DNA from: Campylobacteraceae bacterium
Lineage (GTDB): Bacteria; Campylobacterota; Campylobacteria; Campylobacterales; BB28
Assembly: GCA_016744535.1 (NCBI GenBank)
Contig: JADGEE010000010.1
Span: 1 to 49,522 of the forward strand
DNA length: 49,522 bases
Reading direction: 5' to 3'
Part shown: piece after piece, positions 1 to 7,585 of the stretch
How the letters are laid out: the number at the start of each line of letters is the position of its first letter
Numbering within the stretch: the stretch's first letter is position 1
Position numbers and translations under genes: made by a program
Notes under the pieces: generated by a model
What the model was told of the DNA's origin: nothing
What the model saw: only the letters and a program-made list of their open reading frames with translations
The model's database searches: none

Positions 1-161
1 CATTATAACTATTAATATATTTAACAGCAAAAATTATTCCAAAATAGAAATAATAAAAATTATTGATTAAAAATAATAAGAAAAAAAATTAAAAATAAAG
101 AAAAATATAGTAAAAAAAAGTATAATAAAAAGAGATAAAAAATTTAAATAAAGGAGTTATA

Positions 162-308
162 ATGGATGAAAATGAAGTTAAAGAAAAATTCATAGAAGAG
201 ATAAAAAGTAAAAAAACTTACGATGAAGCTTATGAAATTGCTATGGAGTATCTTGAAAAATATGGTTATTATTTAATTAATTTAATCAATAAAGATGATT
301 ATAAATAA
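162..308 (+). CDS. Small hypothetical protein (48 aa)
   Basis: A short acidic, helix-rich protein that starts MDENEVKEKF and ends NKDDYK. The ATG has a clear AAGGAG site at 151-156. It is the first of a run of small + strand genes with good ribosome binding sites, and the first palindrome lies 3 bp after its stop. No family is recognised. Confidence 0.6.
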   Translation: MDENEVKEKFIEEIKSKKTYDEAYEIAMEYLEKYGYYLINLINKDDYK

Positions 309-311
309 AAC

Positions 312-334
312 TATCTGATGAAATTAATCAGATA
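312..334. repeat. 23-bp palindrome, copy 1
   Basis: Arms TATCTGAT and ATCAGATA around 7 bases. It sits between two + strand genes, 15 bp before the ATG at 350, with the ribosome binding site of that gene between. It is the first of ten copies in the element; function is inferred to be an operator or a ParB-type binding site. Confidence 0.8.
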
Positions 335-349
335 AAAAAGGAGTAAAAG

Positions 350-559
350 ATGTTAAGTAAAAAATTAAAAAATATTTTAGGATTAAATAAAGGAGTTGAA
401 ATAAATAGATACAAAGTATTTTATTTTGATAAAAAAGATAAAATAAAACAAAAATACTTTAGAAATCCAAAAGAAGCATTGAGTTTTTTCAATAAAATAG
501 ATGATAATGATGTGTATTTAGATAGTTTATTGTTAAATAAAAATTTAAAAAGTAAATGA
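350..559 (+). CDS. Small hypothetical protein (69 aa)
   Basis: A lysine-rich protein starting MLSKKLKNILGLNKG. The AAGGAG site at 339-344 supports the ATG. Its N-terminal IlGLNKG segment resembles the start of the unknown protein at 6562-6975 (IIGLNKED), a short likeness that may be chance. No family is recognised. It lies directly behind palindrome copy 1, so it may be controlled through that site. Confidence 0.6.
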   Translation: MLSKKLKNILGLNKGVEINRYKVFYFDKKDKIKQKYFRNPKEALSFFNKIDDNDVYLDSLLLNKNLKSK

Positions 560-569
560 AAGGAAAATA

Positions 570-800
570 ATGAAATTAGTTTGTTTATTATATGAAACTG
601 ATGAATATGGTTCAAAAGATAGTGTAGAAAATAGAGGTATATTTGAAGATATAGAAAAAGCTAAAAAAGCAATAGAAGAGGAGTATGAAGATGAAAAGTT
701 AGAATTAGATTATGAAGCAAATGAAAAAATAATTTATAAAAATAAAGATGGTAATTTAAAAATTGTAATTGAAAAGTTTAGATTAGATTATTTATATTAA
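570..800 (+). CDS. Small acidic hypothetical protein (76 aa)
   Basis: A Glu-rich protein whose first half has a predicted-looking strand (KLVCLLYETDEYG) followed by an acidic helix. A GAAAGGAA site precedes the ATG by a few bases. It follows the 350-559 gene by 10 bp, so the two are probably co-transcribed. No family is recognised. Confidence 0.6.
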   Translation: MKLVCLLYETDEYGSKDSVENRGIFEDIEKAKKAIEEEYEDEKLELDYEANEKIIYKNKDGNLKIVIEKFRLDYLY

Positions 801-815
801 TAAAAAGGAATTGAA

Positions 816-1229
816 ATGGAATTAAATTGGGATACAAAAGAAGTAATAAGTTAGTTTTCAAATGATGAAGATATGTATAATGTAGGTTTAAAAGCAGAAG
901 ATGAAAATGAGATAGAACAAATTTGGAAAGATTTAAATCCAAATAAAGAGGTAGATATTAATAAAGTAGATTGGGAAGAAGTTTTAAAAGATTTACAAGA
1001 AGATGAAGACGAAATTAAAATGGAAACAATAATTGAAAGTATCATCATTGGGCAAAAAATACAAGCATTAAGTCGATTAGATAATAGTAATTTTAATTTT
1101 ATAGATTTAATCAGAGAATTAAAAGGATTAGGAATGATTGATGAAGTAATAATAATGATAAGTGTGCTTGATAGTAAAATAGACTTAGACAAAAAGTTAG
1201 ATGAATATTTTAAAAATGGAGGAAAATAA
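816..1229 (+). pseudogene. Acidic hypothetical gene interrupted by an in-frame TAG
   Basis: The ATG at 816 has a ribosome binding site (AAAAAGGAA, 801-810) and reads MELNWDTKEVIS, then a TAG at 852-854. The same frame stays open to the stop at 1227-1229, giving a 137-codon frame with one internal amber codon. The next ATG (873) has no ribosome binding site, so the longer frame looks like the original gene. Three other element genes end in TAG, so amber is a normal stop here and a nonsense mutation is the simplest reading. The downstream 118-residue part is acidic and helical, without a recognised family. Confidence 0.6.
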
Positions 1230-1231
1230 TA

Positions 1232-1495
1232 ATGAAATTAGAAACAATAACTGGAAAAGCTAAAGTAAAATATATTGCAAAAGATAAAAGGTTTACATTT
1301 AAAGTTAGTTGTAAAGAGTTAAAAATTAGAGATAAAAAATTTAACTCTTTAGAAGAGTATAAAAAGTTTAAAGATGATTTAATGAATGATGGAAAATATT
1401 TATTAATTAATATAAAACCAATAAATCTAACAAATAAAAACAGACAAAAATTTATAAAACTTGTAGAAAATTACAATAAAATTAATAAAGAATAA
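1232..1495 (+). CDS. Hypothetical protein (87 aa)
   Basis: A small basic protein (starts MKLETITGKAKVKYIAKD), beta-strand-like at the front and helical later. The ATG follows the previous stop by 2 bp, and a GGAGG (1219-1223) inside the end of the previous frame serves as its ribosome binding site. This suggests translational coupling in an operon. No family is recognised. Confidence 0.6.
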   Translation: MKLETITGKAKVKYIAKDKRFTFKVSCKELKIRDKKFNSLEEYKKFKDDLMNDGKYLLINIKPINLTNKNRQKFIKLVENYNKINKE

Positions 1496-1508
1496 GAGGA
1501 AGTAAAAG

Positions 1509-1775
1509 ATGAAATTAGAAGAAGCAAATAAATGTTTTAAAAATGGAAAGTTTTTAAAGTTAGATAATGACTTTAAACAAGGGCATATAGTTGTAGATAT
1601 ATTAGATAATGGAAAAGAAGTTTATCAAGTTCAAAAAATAACTAAAACTAAAATTATAGTAGCTAGATTGGATAAAGAGGGTAACAAAATAAGAGATGGT
1701 ATCTATCCTGAAGTAGAAGTTGCAGACCCTAATCAATTAAAAATAATAGGTATTAATAAATTTTATACTTATTAA
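1509..1775 (+). CDS. Hypothetical protein (88 aa), possible small beta-barrel
   Basis: The middle of the protein alternates hydrophobic and polar residues (HIVVDILDNGKEVYQVQKI and KIIVARLDKEGNK), as in a small beta-barrel. The start is supported by AGAGGAAG before the ATG. It is 13 bp behind the preceding gene, and palindrome copy 2 starts 4 bp after its stop. No family is recognised. Confidence 0.6.
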   Translation: MKLEEANKCFKNGKFLKLDNDFKQGHIVVDILDNGKEVYQVQKITKTKIIVARLDKEGNKIRDGIYPEVEVADPNQLKIIGINKFYTY

Positions 1776-1778
1776 ATA

Positions 1779-1801
1779 TATCTGATTAGTTTAGTCAGAT
1801 A
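1779..1801. repeat. 23-bp palindrome, copy 2
   Basis: Arms TATCTGAT and GTCAGATA (one arm base changed). It lies 24 bp before the TTG start of the Com-like gene at 1826. Confidence 0.8.
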
Positions 1802-1825
1802 AAAAATAGAAAGGAGGAAAAAAGA

Positions 1826-1957
1826 TTGAGTTGTAATATAGAAAAAAAGTACAAAGAAATTAAATGTAAAAATTGTAAACAAAGATTTGCATTATATCAA
1901 GATGAAGAAAAAGAAATTATTAAATGTAAAATATGTCAAAAAAAAATTAAATTATAA
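1826..1957 (+). CDS. Com-like zinc-ribbon protein (43 aa)
   Basis: A 43-residue zinc ribbon with CKNC at residues 14-17 and CKIC at 34-37, separated by 16 residues. This is the layout of phage Com-type regulators such as Mu Com, which controls translation of mom. The start is a TTG with a strong AAGGAGG site at 1811-1817. In Mu, Com acts on mRNA; here no mom-like gene is next to it, so the target is unknown. It could equally be a generic small zinc ribbon. Confidence 0.55.
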   Translation: MSCNIEKKYKEIKCKNCKQRFALYQDEEKEIIKCKICQKKIKL

Positions 1958-1984
1958 AATTTTTAACCTGCAAAATATAACCTA

Positions 1985-2170
1985 TAATTGTGCAACCCGC
2001 ACAAATACCTTTAATAAACTCTCTGTATATGAGCTCAACAAGTTGAGGGGGGAACACATATAGGGGGGAAAGATGATGGAAAAATAATACTTAAATAAAA
2101 TAATAAATTTTATAAGTTTCAATCTTTTAAAGTAAGGAGATGGGGAACTTATACCCCATAAATGGGGTGA
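1985..2170. other. Structured intergenic region with three hairpins
   Basis: In this AT-rich sequence there are GC-rich islands that fold: TTGTGC (1988-1993) with GCACAA (1999-2004), CTCAAC (2034-2039) with GTTGAG (2042-2047), and CCCCAT (2154-2159) with ATGGGG (2162-2167). The CCCCA can instead pair with TGGGG at 2141-2145, so two stems exclude each other. No open frame fills the region. It may be a small RNA, a transfer origin or a double terminator between the convergent genes on each side. Confidence 0.4.
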
Positions 2171-2185
2171 GGGATAGAAAAGAGA

Positions 2186-3328
2186 TTAAGAAGCTTGTAA
2201 TTTGTTCTTATCTTTTAATCTATCCGCTAAAGTTCTAACTTTTGGAGTTGATGGAGACTTAGGAACACTAAAAGATGTTACTCTTTTAAATGATTGAATA
2301 TATCCATCTTTATAATAAAATCTAATTTCATCATTACCAATAAGAGCCTTTTTAATAGTCAATCCGCTATCCTCATAATAAATACCGTTTTGGTGTTTTA
2401 TTTGATATTTATTTTCAATTTCTTTCTCTAAATTTTGAAGTTCATTAAATAAATTATTCTCTCTAAGAAAATATAAAAGAGTATTTGAATTTACTAATTT
2501 ATAAGAGTATTTAACAGCACCGCCAAAATTAAAACGCTCATTAACTAAATAAAGTTCATTATCAAGAGTTACGCCAATTTCAATAAAAAAATTATTTGTA
2601 ACTTCGTTAGTGTATTCATTAACTTTACTATTCAAAAGTAATAAATCCCTTTTAGATAAAATATTATCTAACTCACTATCGTCTAAAATATCCTCCCAAT
2701 TACTAGAGACACGATTAGAAACAGATTTTAAATAAGTGTTATACTCATCTTTAGTGATAAACTGCCATTTCATTAAATCCTTATCATATCGCATTATATA
2801 GCCACCAAATGACATAATATAACCACCCTCTAAACTCTCTAACGATAAGTTAAACTTTTGATTTTTAGCACTCAATAAAATATCTCTCGAAGTAAGACCA
2901 AATTTAAAAAGCACTTTTGAAATTTCAACTAAATCATCATAAGAATTTAACTCATTAGATGATAAACCACTTTGAAAAGAACCACTAAAAAAGCTATCAT
3001 CAAAAGATAAATTAGAAATTCTCTCACTATCATTATTTAAAATATTAGCTGATGAACTCTCACTATTTTCAATTAAATCAATTAAATTATTATCTATACT
3101 TTTGTCTCGCTCATTGATGTTATTAAAAAAATAATCATAAGCACTTTTATACGCACCAGTTAAAAAGATTTTTTTTACATCCTCTAAATTAAATTTAACA
3201 TCACTCTCTATATAACCTAACTCTAAAGATTTAGAAACAGCTTTTGAAATTCTATCTATACTTAAACTTTTACCGTTTAAAGAGCCATATTTAACTAAAT
3301 CTTCTATTTTAAAAATTTCTTTACGCAT
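2186..3328 (-). CDS. Hypothetical protein sharing a domain with the ParB-like protein (380 aa)
   Basis: The first ~75 residues (IFKIEDLVKYGSL through KSAYDYFFNN) align by eye with residues ~128-195 of the ParB-like protein at 7586-9562. Both keep a pattern of SL near the front, KA in the middle and IF..a.Y..AYD.F at the end. The middle is Ser/Asn/Asp-rich and probably flexible (residues ~85-130). The rest is mixed, with a basic tail (TPKVRTLADRLKDKNKL). No enzyme motif is seen. It faces the + strand operon and has its own leader at 3329-3454. The shared domain hints at a link to the segregation or regulation machinery. Confidence 0.65.
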   Translation of the reverse strand: MRKEIFKIEDLVKYGSLNGKSLSIDRISKAVSKSLELGYIESDVKFNLEDVKKIFLTGAYKSAYDYFFNNINERDKSIDNNLIDLIENSESSSANILNNDSERISNLSFDDSFFSGSFQSGLSSNELNSYDDLVEISKVLFKFGLTSRDILLSAKNQKFNLSLESLEGGYIMSFGGYIMRYDKDLMKWQFITKDEYNTYLKSVSNRVSSNWEDILDDSELDNILSKRDLLLLNSKVNEYTNEVTNNFFIEIGVTLDNELYLVNERFNFGGAVKYSYKLVNSNTLLYFLRENNLFNELQNLEKEIENKYQIKHQNGIYYEDSGLTIKKALIGNDEIRFYYKDGYIQSFKRVTSFSVPKSPSTPKVRTLADRLKDKNKLQAS

Positions 3329-3424
3329 TTAACTATCCTTATTTTTTTATTTATTTAACAAATTAATAAGGTATAATCCACAATCAAGTTTGTGACTTTT
3401 ATGTGAAAAATACCAAACAATAAA

Positions 3425-3454
3425 GTTATTAAGTAATTACAGTTACTTAGTAAC
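3425..3454 (-). terminator. Stem-loop terminator candidate after the 3455-3976 operon
   Basis: Arms 3425-3436 and 3443-3454 pair over 12 bp with one G-U pair, with a 6-base loop. It starts directly after the stop of the last - strand gene. The following - strand bases are only moderately T-rich, so termination strength is uncertain. Confidence 0.5.
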
Positions 3455-3604
3455 TTAACTTTTTAACCAAATTTTAGCCTCTTCATAAGTTTCAAACCAA
3501 TCACCATAAATATCATCCATTTCAAGATAAAAAGCTTCTAAATTTAAAATATTATCATAAAAGTTACTAAGAATTTCACCATCTTGTAAATAAAAAATTC
3601 TCAT
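3455..3604 (-). CDS. Small acidic hypothetical protein (49 aa)
   Basis: The frame starts MRIFYLQDGEIL and ends EEAKIWLKS. Its ATG overlaps the stop of the gene before it by one base (TAATG), which indicates translational coupling. It is the last of three small genes read from the promoter at 4007-4035 and is followed at once by a stem-loop. No family is recognised. Confidence 0.55.
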   Translation of the reverse strand: MRIFYLQDGEILSNFYDNILNLEAFYLEMDDIYGDWFETYEEAKIWLKS

Positions 3605-3726
3605 TAATGCCCTTTACCATATCTATAAATAACACAAACTTCAATACCTTCTTTTAAACATTTTAAAGCGAAAGCTCTACTATAATAATCCCAACAACCA
3701 TTAATAAAAACTAAATAATTAAACAC
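3604..3726 (-). CDS. Small hypothetical protein (40 aa), GTG start
   Basis: This short frame reads (V/M)FNYLVFINGCWDYYS and ends YRYGKGH. The GTG start lies inside the last codons of the upstream gene (8-base overlap) and the stop overlaps the next ATG by one base. The tight packing in a three-gene set argues that it is real. No family is recognised; two cysteines flank a possible strand-helix unit. Confidence 0.5.
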   Translation of the reverse strand: MFNYLVFINGCWDYYSRAFALKCLKEGIEVCVIYRYGKGH

Positions 3727-3976
3727 CGCAACCCCTTTGCATTAAATTATGAAAGTGATTTTTTTTATCTTCAATAACTTTCAAAACCTTATTAACTATC
3801 ACAACCATAACCGAAATTTTAGCACCTCTTTTAAAAGTTTCTCTAACTATAAACCAAGCTTGTTTAAGTGATATTTTAAATTTATGAACAAGCGTAAAAG
3901 CTAATTTTCTTTTGTTTACTTTACCGTTTATAATGCAACTGCTAACCAAGTTTTTTAAGTCTTTTGATTTAAACAT
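3719..3976 (-). CDS. Basic hypothetical protein (85 aa)
   Basis: A basic, helix-rich protein starting MFKSKDLKNLVSSC, with a hydrophobic stretch at ~55-66 (KISVMVVIVNKVLKVI). The ATG has AAGGAG upstream and a consensus promoter lies 31 bp before it. It heads a three-gene operon. No family is recognised; a DNA-binding or membrane-associated role is possible but unproven. Confidence 0.6.
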   Translation of the reverse strand: MFKSKDLKNLVSSCIINGKVNKRKLAFTLVHKFKISLKQAWFIVRETFKRGAKISVMVVIVNKVLKVIEDKKNHFHNLMQRGCGV

Positions 3977-4006
3977 CTTCTTAACTCCTTTCTCTTTATA
4001 CCTATA

Positions 4007-4035
4007 ATTATAGCTGAACTTATTTTAAATGTCAA
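4007..4035 (-). promoter_or_regulatory. Consensus sigma-70 promoter for the 3455-3976 operon
   Basis: On the - strand TTGACA (4030-4035) and TATAAT (4007-4012) are both perfect matches with a 17-base spacer. Such a strong -35 box is unusual in Campylobacterota, where -35 boxes are usually weak. The predicted transcript would start about 25 bases before the gene at 3976. Confidence 0.75.
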
Positions 4036-4044
4036 TAGAAAAGT

Positions 4045-4099
4045 AATAATAATATACCTTTTTTTTAAAATTAATGATAAAAAGAAATAATAATATACC
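4045..4099. repeat. Direct repeat AATAATAATATACC x2 upstream of the promoter
   Basis: The 14-mer occurs at 4045-4058 and 4086-4099, 41 bp apart, and a looser copy (GTAATAATATTTATAC) follows at 4162-4177. They lie between the divergent - strand promoter and the + strand gene at 4243, so they may be operator sites. AT-rich chance similarity cannot be excluded. Confidence 0.35.
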
Positions 4100-4242
4100 C
4101 TAATTTAAGCTAACTTTAAGAAAAAAATTTTTCAGCGAAATAATCATTACGGAAAATTAGAGTAATAATATTTATACTAAATAAAAAATTTTAAAGATAA
4201 AAAGTATATAATTAAGTAAAAATAAAAAAAGGAATAAAAAAA

Positions 4243-4515
4243 ATGAATAAAATAAAAGATGTTGAAATTGCTCCATTGAGTGAATATGAAATAGGTGCTT
4301 TTAAACAAATGAAAAAAGCACATCTTAAAAGATACAAAATTTTAAAAAATGGAGCATTAGCTGAAAAAGAGAATGTAAATTATGAAGAGTTGTGTGAATT
4401 ACTAGATTTTAGAAATGAGATAAAAAAGAAAAATATCAATTATGAAGATTTACCAAAGATAATTGAGTATTGGGAAATGATGAGAAAAGAGGCTAAAAAG
4501 TTTATGAATAATTAA
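4243..4515 (+). CDS. Small hypothetical protein (90 aa)
   Basis: A charged, helical protein starting MNKIKDVEIAPLSEYE. It has AAAAAAGGAA before the ATG. Its 3' end overlaps the end of the convergent YwqK-like gene by 4 bases. Two similar phrases (NYEELCELLDF and NYEDLPKIIEY, about 24 residues apart) suggest an internal repeat. No family is recognised. Confidence 0.6.
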   Translation: MNKIKDVEIAPLSEYEIGAFKQMKKAHLKRYKILKNGALAEKENVNYEELCELLDFRNEIKKKNINYEDLPKIIEYWEMMRKEAKKFMNN

Positions 4516-5492
4516 TTTTTATCATAAATTTTAATACCTATTTTATGAAATTCACCATCTTTAAAATTTTCAGTTTTAAATACATAATCTTTTGAATTTA
4601 ATTTAACAATTTTATCATCTATTATAAAAGTATTCTTTGAAATATATTGAGCCATCTTATATTTAAATTTAGGCTCTTTTATCAAAGGAAATTTTTTTAT
4701 AATAGATTTAATGTTAGCAACTTTTTTATATTCAAGCTGACTAAATATTTTAGCTTTAGCTTTATCACTAATAGTAAAAAATAATAATTTATTAGTGTTT
4801 TTATAGCTTAAAAATTCACTATAAACGGTTAATAAAGTTTTATTAGTATCATAATGAATATTTAGAATTTTATCATCTCTAATCAATTTAGATACATTTA
4901 CAAGTAACTTATAATCATATCGAATAGAAGGATATTTTTTATATGAAAGTTCAGATTTATTGTCAATAGAAGTTAAACTATTAGAATTAGAATAATATTT
5001 AGTTTCTATTTCATAATCGTTTTCCTCATAATCTTTATATATAATTTTATCCTCATAAAGTAAACTAATACCATCTTTTAGATAATGCCTAACAAAATAA
5101 GGAAGATTGTTTTTATATTCAGTTTCACTAAATAATGTACCATTTTCTCTATAACTCTTTGAAAAAATCTCATAACCATTTTTATAAATACTTTCACTAT
5201 TTAAAACACCATTCTTATGATAGGATTTATAAGATACTCTTTTACCACCTTTATAAATATATTCTCTTCTTAAATCACCATTTTTATAATACTCATAAGA
5301 AGATAAAGTAATATCATCCTTATAATACTCAATAGTTTTCAATTCGCCACTTTTATAATAATGAGCTCTATAAATCTTATTTTTATTTTCAAAAACAACT
5401 TCAACTTTAATACCACTATAATATCGTATTTCAGAAGTAAATTTGCCATAAACAAAATTAAAAAATAAAATAAAAATAAAAAAATATCTCAT
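4512..5492 (-). CDS. Exported MORN/YwqK-like repeat protein (326 aa)
   Basis: A signal peptide (MRYFFIFILFFNFVYG) is followed at about residues 40-150 by four or five ~20-residue repeats of the form YYKNGxLxxexxYKnG, typical of MORN_2/YwqK-type proteins. The C-terminal half is less regular and of unknown fold. Proteins of this type are often named YwqK family antitoxins, but here the signal peptide places it outside the cytoplasm, so an antitoxin role is doubtful. It is 17 bp behind the 5510-6043 gene and probably co-transcribed. In a mobile element it is best viewed as cargo. Confidence 0.75.
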   Translation of the reverse strand: MRYFFIFILFFNFVYGKFTSEIRYYSGIKVEVVFENKNKIYRAHYYKSGELKTIEYYKDDITLSSYEYYKNGDLRREYIYKGGKRVSYKSYHKNGVLNSESIYKNGYEIFSKSYRENGTLFSETEYKNNLPYFVRHYLKDGISLLYEDKIIYKDYEENDYEIETKYYSNSNSLTSIDNKSELSYKKYPSIRYDYKLLVNVSKLIRDDKILNIHYDTNKTLLTVYSEFLSYKNTNKLLFFTISDKAKAKIFSQLEYKKVANIKSIIKKFPLIKEPKFKYKMAQYISKNTFIIDDKIVKLNSKDYVFKTENFKDGEFHKIGIKIYDKN

Positions 5493-5509
5493 AAAAAACC
5501 TTTATTAAA

Positions 5510-6043
5510 TTATCTATCACAACTTTCTAATTTCTCTTTAGCATTTCTAATAACTTCAATATCATTACCATCTTTTACTAACTCTTCTAATGCTTTTCTA
5601 GGAATTTCATAATTTTTAGAAAGAGTTAATTTAACAGAATTATGAGGACATTTAGCTAATTCAACACTAACAATCTGTCTATTTTTATCGTGTAATTTTT
5701 CAACATAATTAGCAATGACATCTAAATTATCAACTGATGAAAATTTAATTAAATGCTTAATAATATCAATATCTATATATGTGATATATTCAGTATTATT
5801 AAGTAAAACAGAAACTACATTTGAATTACACTCTTTAAAAATATGAATAACAATATCTTTAGGTAAATCAGAATAATTAGCAACATTTTTTTGTATTACT
5901 TCATCTTCATTAAGTAACTCAAAATAAACTTCTTTCAAACCTTTAACATCTTTTGAATATTCAGGAAGATTAGAAGATATAACCTCTAATAACGAATGAT
6001 TAATATTGAATAAACTTTTATCATTAACACTTAATTGAAACAT
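5510..6043 (-). CDS. Alpha-helical repeat protein (177 aa)
   Basis: Repeating units of ~22 residues (e.g. NYSDLPKDIVIHIFKECNSN) resemble leucine-rich-variant or HEAT-like helical repeats, a protein-binding fold. The frame is open up to a TTG at 6073, but the ATG at 6043 has AAAAGGA at the right distance, so it is taken as the start. It is followed by the MORN-repeat gene; the pair may act together. No precise family is recognised. Confidence 0.6.
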   Translation of the reverse strand: MFQLSVNDKSLFNINHSLLEVISSNLPEYSKDVKGLKEVYFELLNEDEVIQKNVANYSDLPKDIVIHIFKECNSNVVSVLLNNTEYITYIDIDIIKHLIKFSSVDNLDVIANYVEKLHDKNRQIVSVELAKCPHNSVKLTLSKNYEIPRKALEELVKDGNDIEVIRNAKEKLESCDR

Positions 6044-6181
6044 AGATAAATCCTTTTTAATTGAATCTAACAAAAATTAAATTAAAATCACAAAGAAAGT
6101 CTTAAATAAGTATGAAAAAATATTTAAGTGTGTAAAATTTAAACATATTTTAAAATTGTGATTTTTTAGTGAAATTTAAAC

Positions 6182-6204
6182 TATCTGATTAAATTTGTCA
6201 GATA
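6182..6204. repeat. 23-bp palindrome, copy 3
   Basis: Arms TATCTGAT and GTCAGATA. It lies between the - strand gene pair and the next + strand genes, 45 bp before a small ATG frame at 6250. Confidence 0.8.
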
Positions 6205-6317
6205 AATTAAATCAAAAGTTAAAAAATATTAAAATTAGAAAGAGAAAAAATGAATAATTTAAAAAAAGAGTTTAAAAGATAAAACAAAACAAAAAAAGCA
6301 TTGAAAATAAGTTTAAA

Positions 6318-6542
6318 ATGCTTCATATTTGTAGATTTATTTTTCTAAATAGTAATTTTAAAAAATATGAAAAGTTTTTAAGTCTTAGGAGTTTAAATGC
6401 ACTTAAAATAGATTCAATTAAAACACCTTATGATTATTTTAAATCATTAAATAATAAAGGTAGGTCAAATACTAGAAACTTTGGATTTAAAAGTCATAGT
6501 GAAATGAAAATATTATTTGCAAAATATGGATTTGTAATTTAA
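6318..6542 (+). CDS. Small basic hypothetical protein, possibly 5'-disrupted (74 aa)
   Basis: A basic protein ending SEMKILFAKYGFVI. The ATG at 6318 has no ribosome binding site, yet the frame is open back to 6276. A better-placed ATG at 6250 opens a ten-codon frame (MNNLKKEFKR) that stops at 6282 in another frame. A one-base change near the TTTAAAA run would join the two, so this may be a frameshifted gene. No family is recognised. Confidence 0.4.
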   Translation: MLHICRFIFLNSNFKKYEKFLSLRSLNALKIDSIKTPYDYFKSLNNKGRSNTRNFGFKSHSEMKILFAKYGFVI

Positions 6543-6561
6543 AATAATCAAAGGGTTGAAG

Positions 6562-6975
6562 TTGAATATAAAAGGAATTATAGGATTAAATAAAGAGGAT
6601 ATTGAAAAAATAGAAAAAATGATAAACAAAAAAGTTCCATTTAGCTTTTATAAAGAAAAAGTAAATGAAAAAGGAAGTTTTAAATACTATTTAGATTTCA
6701 AAGGAATAAATGAAAAAATTAAGTTAGTAGATAATTTGGAAGCACTTTTTAGTGAACTTACTTTAAATTACTATTGGAGAAAAAAGCCTTATAAATATTT
6801 CTATATAGAAATTGAAAATGGAATTGTAAAAAAACTTGAATCAATAGTTGAATTTAAAGATAAATGGAAAAATAATATTCTAACATTCAGAGGTAAAAAG
6901 ACAAATTTAAATTTACCAAAAATAGAAGAGATATTTTTCATAACAAATGATAGAGTAAGAAGTTATAAATGGTAA
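6562..6975 (+). CDS. Hypothetical protein (137 aa), TTG start
   Basis: Starts NIKGIIGLNKEDIEKIEK and ends NDRVRSYKW. Two TTG codons are possible (6556 and 6562); the second is 6 bases from AAGGG at 6551-6555 and is preferred. The sequence mixes helices and strands. The next gene starts within its last codons, so they are coupled. No family is recognised. Confidence 0.55.
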   Translation: MNIKGIIGLNKEDIEKIEKMINKKVPFSFYKEKVNEKGSFKYYLDFKGINEKIKLVDNLEALFSELTLNYYWRKKPYKYFYIEIENGIVKKLESIVEFKDKWKNNILTFRGKKTNLNLPKIEEIFFITNDRVRSYKW

Positions 6976-7172
6976 AAAAAATAATCATCAAAATACCAAA
7001 ATTAGATGAATTAAAGTCAATAAATATAGAACATAATCGACTAAGTGAAGATGAAGAGATTTATTTAATAAATCATAAAAGTTTATCAAAAATAAGGGAT
7101 AAATCAAATCAAAAAAAGTTAATAAAGGATATGAGAAATGTAAAAATAGCAGTAACTATCAAAGATTTGTAA
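6969..7172 (+). CDS. Small basic hypothetical protein (67 aa)
   Basis: A lysine-rich protein (starts MVKKIIIKIPKLDEL) whose ATG overlaps the end of the gene before by 7 bases, which indicates translational coupling. Palindrome copy 4 begins 9 bp after its stop. No family is recognised. Confidence 0.55.
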   Translation: MVKKIIIKIPKLDELKSINIEHNRLSEDEEIYLINHKSLSKIRDKSNQKKLIKDMRNVKIAVTIKDL

Positions 7173-7181
7173 TTAAAAATA

Positions 7182-7204
7182 TATCTGATTAATTTAGTCA
7201 GATA
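7182..7204. repeat. 23-bp palindrome, copy 4
   Basis: Arms TATCTGAT and GTCAGATA, 22 bp before the TTG start at 7227, which leads into the large ParB-like gene. This places a putative ParB-type site directly upstream of the parB-like operon. Confidence 0.8.
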
Positions 7205-7226
7205 AGATTAAAAAAGAGGAAATAAA

Positions 7227-7571
7227 TTGAATAACTTTAAAATAAAAAATATAAAAACTTGTGAAAATTGTTTAAAATTAAATGAATGTGAAATTGTAGA
7301 TAAAAAAAATACAAATAAGACTTGTTTTTATTGTTCTTGGTTTTATAGTAAAAAAACACCTGAATTACTGTTTGAAATTAAAAGTAGAGAAGAATTAAAG
7401 ACTATAATTGAATATGTTCAAAATACATATAGGTATTATAGAACACACATTTATGGAGAAAGTATAAAAATAATATTTAAAGTAATAAAAGAAAAAGGAA
7501 AAGTTTTACTAAATGAAAAATTGGAAATAATAGAAAAACCAAAAGAAAATGACTTTATAGTTAAAATTTAA
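7227..7571 (+). CDS. Zinc-ribbon-like hypothetical protein (114 aa), TTG start
   Basis: N-terminal cysteines CENCLKLNEC (residues ~12-21) and CFYC (~32-35) suggest a treble-clef or zinc-ribbon site. The rest is a mixed alpha/beta domain (SREELKTIIEYVQNTYRYY). The TTG has AGAGGA upstream. It ends 14 bp before the ParB-like gene and follows palindrome copy 4, so both are probably co-regulated. No named family. Confidence 0.6.
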   Translation: MNNFKIKNIKTCENCLKLNECEIVDKKNTNKTCFYCSWFYSKKTPELLFEIKSREELKTIIEYVQNTYRYYRTHIYGESIKIIFKVIKEKGKVLLNEKLEIIEKPKENDFIVKI

Positions 7572-7585
7572 AAAGGAGATAAAAA

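Noticed and set aside
816-1229. Reassignment of TAG in the element
   Set aside because: Genes at 11382, 19290 and 27962 (and others) end with TAG as a normal stop and no suppressor tRNA was seen.
4512-6043. Classic toxin-antitoxin pair
   Set aside because: The YwqK-like protein carries a signal peptide and the partner has no toxin motif, so the label would be a guess.
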